DNA of 11,107 nt from Fimbriiglobus sp. (GTDB taxonomy: Bacteria; Planctomycetota; Planctomycetia; Gemmatales; Gemmataceae), in the NCBI GenBank assembly GCA_025352585.1, contig JANXTD010000462.1, positions 1 through 11,107 of the forward strand, given 5' to 3'. The translations under genes were made by a program, and so were the position numbers. The notes under the pieces were generated by a model. The model saw nothing but the letters and a program-made list of their open reading frames with translations. It searched no databases and was not told the DNA's origin. Below are positions 7,443 to 11,107 of the stretch, in pieces. Positions within the stretch are counted from its first letter, which is position 1, and each line of letters starts with the position of its first letter.

Positions 7443-7504
7443 GGGCGTCTCACTGGCGTAGGGGGCATCGAGAAGGTACGGGCATATTATGCGTCGTCGG
7501 CCCC

Positions 7505-7532
7505 TTGTCCGGTCGGGGAAAGCGGTTATCTT
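7505..7532 (+). promoter_or_regulatory. candidate tRNA-Leu promoter
   Basis: In the 98-bp divergent spacer, TTGTCC (7505-7510) and TATCTT (7527-7532), each matching four of six consensus bases, are 16 bp apart and just upstream of the tRNA at 7541. A palindromic AT-rich patch GCATA-T-TATGC (7482-7492) is also present and could contribute a minus-strand -10 for the deacetylase gene. Assigned by eye. Confidence 0.35.
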
Positions 7533-7540
7533 GGCGGCAG

Positions 7541-7621
7541 GGCTGAGTGGCGGAATGGCAGACGCAGTCGACTCAAAATCGACCGACGAAAGTCGTGTGG
7601 GTTCAAGTCCCTCCTCAGCCA
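7541..7621 (+). tRNA. tRNA-Leu (anticodon CAA)
   Basis: A full class II cloverleaf folds: a perfect 7-bp acceptor stem (GGCTGAG 7541-7547 with CTCAGCC 7614-7620) and discriminator A7621, a D stem GCG/CGC, an anticodon stem GTCGA/TCGAC (7567-7571 with 7579-7583) with loop CTCAAAA giving anticodon CAA (7574-7576), a long variable arm CGAC-GAAA-GTCG (7584-7595), and a TTCAAGT T-loop. It decodes the Leu codon TTG. The 3' CCA is not encoded. One oddity is a T-T mismatch in the T stem (7598 with 7612). Confidence 0.95.
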
Positions 7622-7635
7622 CATTTCTCGACGCG

Positions 7636-7703
7636 ACTCGGGCGGACTGCATCGCACACAAGCCCATCACGGTTGGGGCTTGTATGATGCAGTCCGCCCG
7701 AGT
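7636..7703 (+). terminator. long hairpin directly after tRNA-Leu
   Basis: A perfect 17-bp stem (ACTCGGGCGGACTGCAT 7636-7652 with 7687-7703) encloses, after a small internal loop, a second perfect 8-bp stem (ACAAGCCC 7658-7665 with GGGCTTGT 7676-7683). It starts 14 bp after the tRNA. It may be a transcript end for the tRNA, but the sequence after the right arm (TATCTG) has no T-run, and the size is greater than a usual terminator; a MITE-like or structured-RNA element is the alternative. Confidence 0.5.
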
Positions 7704-7775
7704 TATCTGTGGACACCTCGCGAGAATTCGCCTAACTTACCGGCGAATACCCGACAGACACGCCAAGGGACTGCA

Positions 7776-9088
7776 ATGGCCGACCGACGCGCCGAGGCTG
7801 ATGACTTCGACGACGACCGACCCTCACGCCCCAAGGGTCGCGTTCCGGCGAACGCGAAGGTGATCGTGCTCGTCGGGCTAGGCGTCGGCTTGATGGGCGT
7901 CACGGCACTGGTCGGCCTGGCGGTCGTGGGGTTCGGCCTCGCGGCCGTCCTGAGTCGCGCCCCGGTGCCGCCCCCCGTCCCGGTGGTTGCCGCACCGCCT
8001 ATGGTCGCCGTCCCGGTCCCGACGGCCGTCGGGACGGCCCCGGACGTGCCGCCGAAGGAGCCGGTCGCCACTCTATTGCCGGACAACGACCCCGCGGCCG
8101 ACCTCTACGCCCCGGCCGCCGAGGAGGGCGTGCTGTCGGCCGACGGCCACGCGTCTTCGCCCCTGCGGCCGCGCAAGGACGACACCGTCTTCAAGCTCGA
8201 CAAGCTTCGCTCCGAGCGGGCCGGGATGTCCCCGTTCGCCCAGATGGCCCTGGACTACGAGCGGACCCGCGACGGCAGCCTCGGCGGCAACTTGTACCTC
8301 GTCCTTCGGGTCAACGGCTAGAGGGACGAGTCGATCTGGCTCGGGTCGCTCAGGGACCGCGTCGGGACACTCCGCCTCGACGTCCGCGGCGGGATGCCGT
8401 TCCGCAACGGCTTGTCGGCGATTGAGAACTGCGAGTGCTACCTGACGCAGTCCGACCAGCGCTACGGCGGCGGCTTCTACCCGGTGTTCAAGGTCTCGAA
8501 CTCGTTCACGGCGGGCGACGTGAAGGGGGGCGTGACGCTCGCGCGGGCCTGGACCGCGGACGAGGCGGCGAAGCTCCGCCTGCCGCCGCCGAAGTGGCCG
8601 GTCGCCAACGCGAGCGCCGGCGTCGGTCAGGACACCCCGTTCGTCGGCGACCCGGCGCTGAACGTGCCGACATCCCGCTACGCCGAGGCCGGCCGCTGCT
8701 GGGTTTCGAGTGGAACCAGTGGAAGTGGGAGGACGTGGCCTGCCTGGCCCACGTCTACCCGATTTTCGACCGCGACCTGCCGCAGAACGGCTGGATGCCC
8801 GGCATCCAGCGGGAGGTGGCGAAGCCGGGTTACGCGGTCGGCGGGCTGGCGGTCAAGGCCGGCAACCTGACTCACGCGATGCGGGTCATTTACTACAAGT
8901 TGAAGCCCGACGGCACGCTCGACCCGTCGGACACTTACCAGACGGAGTGGCTCGGCAACACGGCCGTCGCGGGGGACACCGAGACGACCCTGGCGGGCAA
9001 CGGCCGGCTCGTGATCGGGACGACATTACGGGCCGGCGCGGTGCTCAACGCGATCTCGCTGGTCCTGCAAGCCCCTGCGAAGAAGTGA
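7776..9088 (+). pseudogene. broken gene for a membrane-anchored planctomycete hypothetical protein
   Basis: A coherent protein of about 437 residues is recovered by ignoring two lesions. The first frame from ATG 7776 (AAGGGA ribosome site 5 bp upstream) gives an acidic N-terminus, one membrane segment (residues 28-60) and a Pro/Val-rich linker, and stops at TAG 8319-8321 after 181 residues. The same frame goes on after the TAG with sensible sequence (ESIWLGSLRDRVGTLRLDVR, PFRNGLSAIENCECY, YPVFKVSNSF) to about 8695. There, frame changes by one lost base near 8694-8696, and the rest (LLGFEWNQWKWEDVACLAHV, YPIFDRDLPQNGWMPG, GYAVGGLAVKAG, MRVIYYKLKPDGTLDP, WLGN) runs to TGA 9086-9088. The C-terminal part resembles a recurrent planctomycete extracellular domain, perhaps lectin-like; I cannot name it firmly. 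The ATG-proximal half might still be translated as a short membrane protein. Confidence 0.8.
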
Positions 9089-9178
9089 CCGCCGGCGGGC
9101 GGGCGTGACACGGCTGCGGCGCTGAAGTACACTCTGACGTGACGACCCGAACCCCGCACGACTTCGAGGGGACTGCCG

Positions 9179-9424
9179 ATGACGGCGACGACGCAGCAAC
9201 TGTTCGCGACCATTATGGCCCTCCCCGAGTTGGAGCGGTTCGCGCTCGCCGACGCGCTCCAGGAGGCGTGCGAGCCGCCGTGCCCCGAGTTGAAGGGCGA
9301 GGCGTGACTGGCTGAAATCCGCCGGCGATCGGCGGCGATCGACGACGGCACCGCGGTCCTGGTGTCTTGGGAAGAGGTTCGGAAACACGCCGATGCTCAA
9401 TTCGGGGTGTCGCCCGGTGGTTAA
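9179..9424 (+). pseudogene. broken addiction-module antitoxin (TIGR02574/PF09720 type)
   Basis: The frame from ATG 9179 (ribosome site GAGGGGA 9166-9172) reads MTATTQQLFATIMALPELER, then LADALQEA, and after an internal TGA (9305-9307) continues LAEIRRRSAAIDDGTAVLVSWEEVRKHAD to TAA 9422-9424, 81 residues in all. This is the plan of the 'putative addiction module component' antitoxins: an N-terminal LP-x-x-ER-x-x-LA helix, a W-LAEI-x-RR centre and a WEEV tail. In the family the LAEI is preceded by Trp; TGG has become TGA here, so a nonsense mutation is the simplest reading. The family neutralises ParE/RelE-type toxins and represses its own operon. Just downstream and overlapping it is a toxin remnant. 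Restart after the stop is unlikely because there is no good ATG. Confidence 0.75.
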
Positions 9425-9476
9425 GCTCTGCTTCGATTCCGCCGCCAGGGACGAGTACCGGCGGGTGGTCGCTTAA
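9393..9476 (+). pseudogene. ParE-like toxin remnant
   Basis: A 27-codon frame from ATG 9393 (or GTG 9417) overlaps the end of the antitoxin frame, as in real type II pairs. It reads VVKLCFDSAARDEYRRVVA, which resembles the first strand and helix of ParE/RelE-fold toxins, and stops at TAA 9474-9476; intact toxins have about 90-100 residues. The same frame resumes after the stop and contains WYFSIVLRVTDHVLEVRVVR (9537-9602), which recalls the C-terminal strands of these toxins, but the middle is too short for a full domain. It looks like a decayed toxin with internal deletion. Low certainty for the downstream part. Confidence 0.45.
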
Positions 9477-9738
9477 GGCGTCAACCCGGTCCCGTCCCAC
9501 CGCCGGATGATCAACGCGGAACTCTTCGACGTGGCCGGCAAGTCGTGGTACTTCTCGATCGTGCTCAGGGTGACCGATCACGTACTCGAGGTGCGAGTCG
9601 TTCGTACGCTCAGTACGACTTGCCACCCGATGTGGAGTTGGAGTGAGTGGCACTCGCCTGGTTTCTTCGTTTGGCAAACACCCCCGCGTCGGGTACGTTA
9701 CAGCCTGCACGACGACACCCGACCCGGAGGTGACAGCG
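9477..9738 (+). other. non-coding or decayed stretch before the TonB-like gene
   Basis: There is no gene I can support here. An 80-codon open frame (9507-9749) begins MINAELFDVAGKSWYF but shows no family match and becomes non-protein-like after about 9640; its first half may be leftover toxin sequence. A small hairpin TCGTAC/GTACGA (9602-9607 with 9613-9618) is present. The last part, around 9700-9738, carries the ribosome site of the next gene (GGAGG 9726-9730). Confidence 0.4.
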
Positions 9739-10737
9739 ATGCCGACTGAACCGATCGACCTCAGCGCCGACCCGCTCGCCTTCGGGCCGCCCGAGGCGAC
9801 CTCCTGGAAGAAGTACTCGCCGAACCTCGAATTTCCCATCTCGCTGCTCGTCTCGACGCTGTTCCTCACGACGATGTTCGCCATCCTCGTCGGCCTGCTG
9901 TTCCTCTCGCTGGGCAGCGGCCCCGAGAAGAAGATGCCGCCGATGAGCGCGGTGGACGCCGGCAGCGACGACGCCGGCAACGGCTCGCCCGGCGGCGGCG
10001 GCGACCCCAAGGAAGCTCTCGCCGCCCCGACGCCGCCGCAGACGAGCACTTCCGGCGACGAGAAGATTCAGAACGACTTCACGATCCCCGAGGTCAAGGC
10101 GATCCAGCGGGAGTGGGCCAAGGAAGACCCGAGCGCCGACGCGGTGGCCGTCGCCCCGGAGAACGCCAAGTCGCGTATCGGGCTTGAGAAGTCGCTTCGC
10201 GACAAGCTCAACGGCAAAGGCGACCTCGGGCCTAGCAAAGGCCCCGGCTTGCCCGGCCCCGGCGAAGGCGGCACCGGAGCGAACGGCACCCGCGCCCGCT
10301 CGTTGCGCTGGGTGATGCGCTTCCAGACCAACGGCGGCCGCGACTACCTCGACCAGTTGCAGGCCCTCGGCGCGATCGTGCTGGTCAGCGTGCCGCCGGA
10401 GGGGAAGCAGATGTACGTCTTCAAGGACTTGCGCAACCCGAAGCCGGGCACGATCGCCACCGACGCGGAACTGGCCTCGTATTCGCAGCAAATCCAGTTC
10501 TGCGACCCCAAGTCTAAGTCGGGCGAGGAGGTCGGCCGGGAGTTGAACCTGAGCTTCACCCCCGGCGAGTTCTGGGCGATCTTCCCCAAGGGCATTGAGG
10601 AGGAGCTGTCGAAGCTCGAGAAGGGCTACCGCAACCGCCGCCCCGAAGACGTGGAGCAGACGATCTTCAAGGTCAGCGTCGTCGGCGGCAAGTACCGGCT
10701 GGTGGTGTCGGAGCAGATGAACCGGCTGGGGCGGTAG
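9739..10737 (+). CDS. single-pass membrane protein with TonB-like topology, unknown function
   Basis: The product has 332 residues. The N-terminus (1-32) is cytoplasmic-like, a single membrane segment follows (about 33-58, SLLVSTLFLTTMFAILVGL), then a low-complexity Gly/Pro/Ala/Asp linker (about 60-105), a charged helical part (110-160), a second Gly/Pro linker (160-186), and a folded C-terminal domain (about 188-332) beginning SLRWVMRFQTNGGRDYLDQL and ending VSVVGGKYRLVVSEQMNRL. This N-in, one-helix, Pro-rich-linker, periplasmic-domain plan is that of TonB/TolA-type energy-transduction proteins, and the convergent neighbour is ExbD/TolR-like, so a link to a proton-channel complex is inferred. 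No TonB C-terminal motif is seen, and I do not recognise the domain. ATG 9739 is chosen over the upstream open frame because GGAGG lies 8 bp before it. Stop is 5 bp from the convergent ExbD stop. Confidence 0.85.
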   Translation: MPTEPIDLSADPLAFGPPEATSWKKYSPNLEFPISLLVSTLFLTTMFAILVGLLFLSLGSGPEKKMPPMSAVDAGSDDAGNGSPGGGGDPKEALAAPTPPQTSTSGDEKIQNDFTIPEVKAIQREWAKEDPSADAVAVAPENAKSRIGLEKSLRDKLNGKGDLGPSKGPGLPGPGEGGTGANGTRARSLRWVMRFQTNGGRDYLDQLQALGAIVLVSVPPEGKQMYVFKDLRNPKPGTIATDAELASYSQQIQFCDPKSKSGEEVGRELNLSFTPGEFWAIFPKGIEEELSKLEKGYRNRRPEDVEQTIFKVSVVGGKYRLVVSEQMNRLGR

Positions 10738-10742
10738 TTGCC

Positions 10743-11107
10743 TCATTTGCCCTTGGGCCAGTAGATCCGCCGGACTTCGGCCCCGCGGGTCGCCTCCATC
10801 ACCTTGATCTCGACGGCCCACTTCACGTCCGGGCTGACATCGACGAAGGCCTCGGTCTTGCCTTTCCGCTTGACGTACTCGGTCATCTCGGCCTCCATGT
10901 CGCCGAGCGCGACCACCTTGCCTTCGATGCGGACCACGGGGTCGTCGCCCTCCATCCGAACGATGACCTTGAAGACGCGGTCTTCGAGGTCTTTGAGCTT
11001 CGGCAAACTCGCCCGCTGGCTTTGCGGGTCTGGCGGCTCCGGCGGGAGTTCGACCGTGCGGCGCAGCGTGGCGTAGGTCGCGGTCAGGATGAAGAAGACC
11101 AGCAGCA
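10743..11107 (-). CDS. ExbD/TolR-family biopolymer transport protein, 5' end outside window
   Basis: About 120 C-terminal residues are present; the start lies beyond the right edge. The frame begins inside a membrane segment (LLVFFILTATYATLRR), then a Pro-rich link (VELPPEPPDP), then a periplasmic domain (FKVIVRMEGDDPVVRIEGKV, EMTEYVKRKGKTEAFVDVSP, AVEIKVMEATRGAEVRRIYW), ending with TGA 10743-10745. This is the layout of ExbD/TolR, which with ExbB/TolQ forms the proton channel that energises TonB- or Tol-type work across the envelope. The conserved membrane Asp of the family would be just outside the window. A TTG at 11006 is the first start-like codon in the visible part but is inside the domain and not the real start. 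The partner ExbB/TolQ gene is expected upstream on the minus strand, beyond 11107. Confidence 0.85.
   Translation of the reverse strand, partial: LLVFFILTATYATLRRTVELPPEPPDPQSQRASLPKLKDLEDRVFKVIVRMEGDDPVVRIEGKVVALGDMEAEMTEYVKRKGKTEAFVDVSPDVKWAVEIKVMEATRGAEVRRIYWPKGK

Noticed and set aside
7443..7670. Open N-terminal extension of the deacetylase (76 more codons)
   Set aside because: It runs through tRNA-Leu and part of the downstream hairpin, and family similarity starts only at LDVVAIAPHPDD; GTG 7442 is the likely start.
6159..7775. One very long plus-strand frame from inside the ThuA-like gene to the pseudogene
   Set aside because: It crosses the antisense deacetylase gene and the tRNA; only its part from ATG 7776 has a ribosome site and protein-like sequence.
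8319..8321. TAG as a readthrough or recoded codon (for example pyrrolysine) in a functional gene
   Set aside because: The same gene also has a one-base deletion near 8695, and the neighbouring genes contain TGA and TAA lesions, so decay is the simpler reading.
9507..9749. 80-codon frame as a separate gene
   Set aside because: No ribosome site, no family match, and its end overlaps the leader and start of the TonB-like gene; at best it holds toxin leftovers.
1..11107. CRISPR arrays, IS elements or phage genes
   Set aside because: No regularly spaced direct repeats, transposase, integrase or phage structural genes are visible in any frame; the only repeat structures are single inverted repeats.

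Overview
The window is high-GC bacterial DNA that reads like a planctomycete, most probably from the Gemmata group (Gemmataceae). The clearest sign is the DUF1559 protein with a pilin-type N-terminus ([17 protein letters not shown]) lying directly behind a small secreted lipoprotein-like gene, a pairing typical of planctomycetes. The secreted ThuA-like protein, the ExbD/TolR protein and the lineage-specific membrane-anchored proteins fit the same picture. The taxonomic call is inference; there is no rRNA or marker gene here.

Layout, left to right. The 3' end of fabH (fatty-acid initiation, +) is followed by a small acidic hypothetical gene (+). These meet, tail to tail, a polytopic membrane protein on the minus strand (790-2479 region) that resembles GT-C glycosyltransferases. 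A divergent promoter region separates it from a glutamate-cysteine ligase gene (+). A nested inverted repeat follows (about 3946-4017), then an AT-richer promoter region, then a two-gene set encoding a small export-signal protein and a DUF1559 protein (+). Next is a secreted ThuA-like gene (+) whose start codon can be folded into a 15-bp RNA stem. It converges on a minus-strand LmbE/BshB1-type deacetylase gene. After that come tRNA-Leu(CAA) and a strong 17+8-bp hairpin.

From about 7776 to 9738 the DNA is a decaying stretch. A membrane-anchored protein gene carries an internal TAG and a one-base deletion. An addiction-module antitoxin of the TIGR02574/PF09720 type carries a TGA exactly where the family has its Trp. 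A ParE-like toxin remnant of 27 codons overlaps the antitoxin end. The window closes with an intact single-pass, TonB-like-topology protein (+) running tail to tail into an ExbD/TolR gene (-) cut by the window edge.

How the genes relate: most are unconnected housekeeping or envelope genes packed closely, with three tail-to-tail junctions of only 1, 2 and 5 bp. The two low-molecular-weight thiol-related genes (glutamate-cysteine ligase and the BshB1-like deacetylase) are not in one operon. I do not see a convincing new defence or mobile system. The most notable items are the decayed toxin-antitoxin/pseudogene stretch, the hairpin over the thuA-like start codon, and the two structured intergenic elements.
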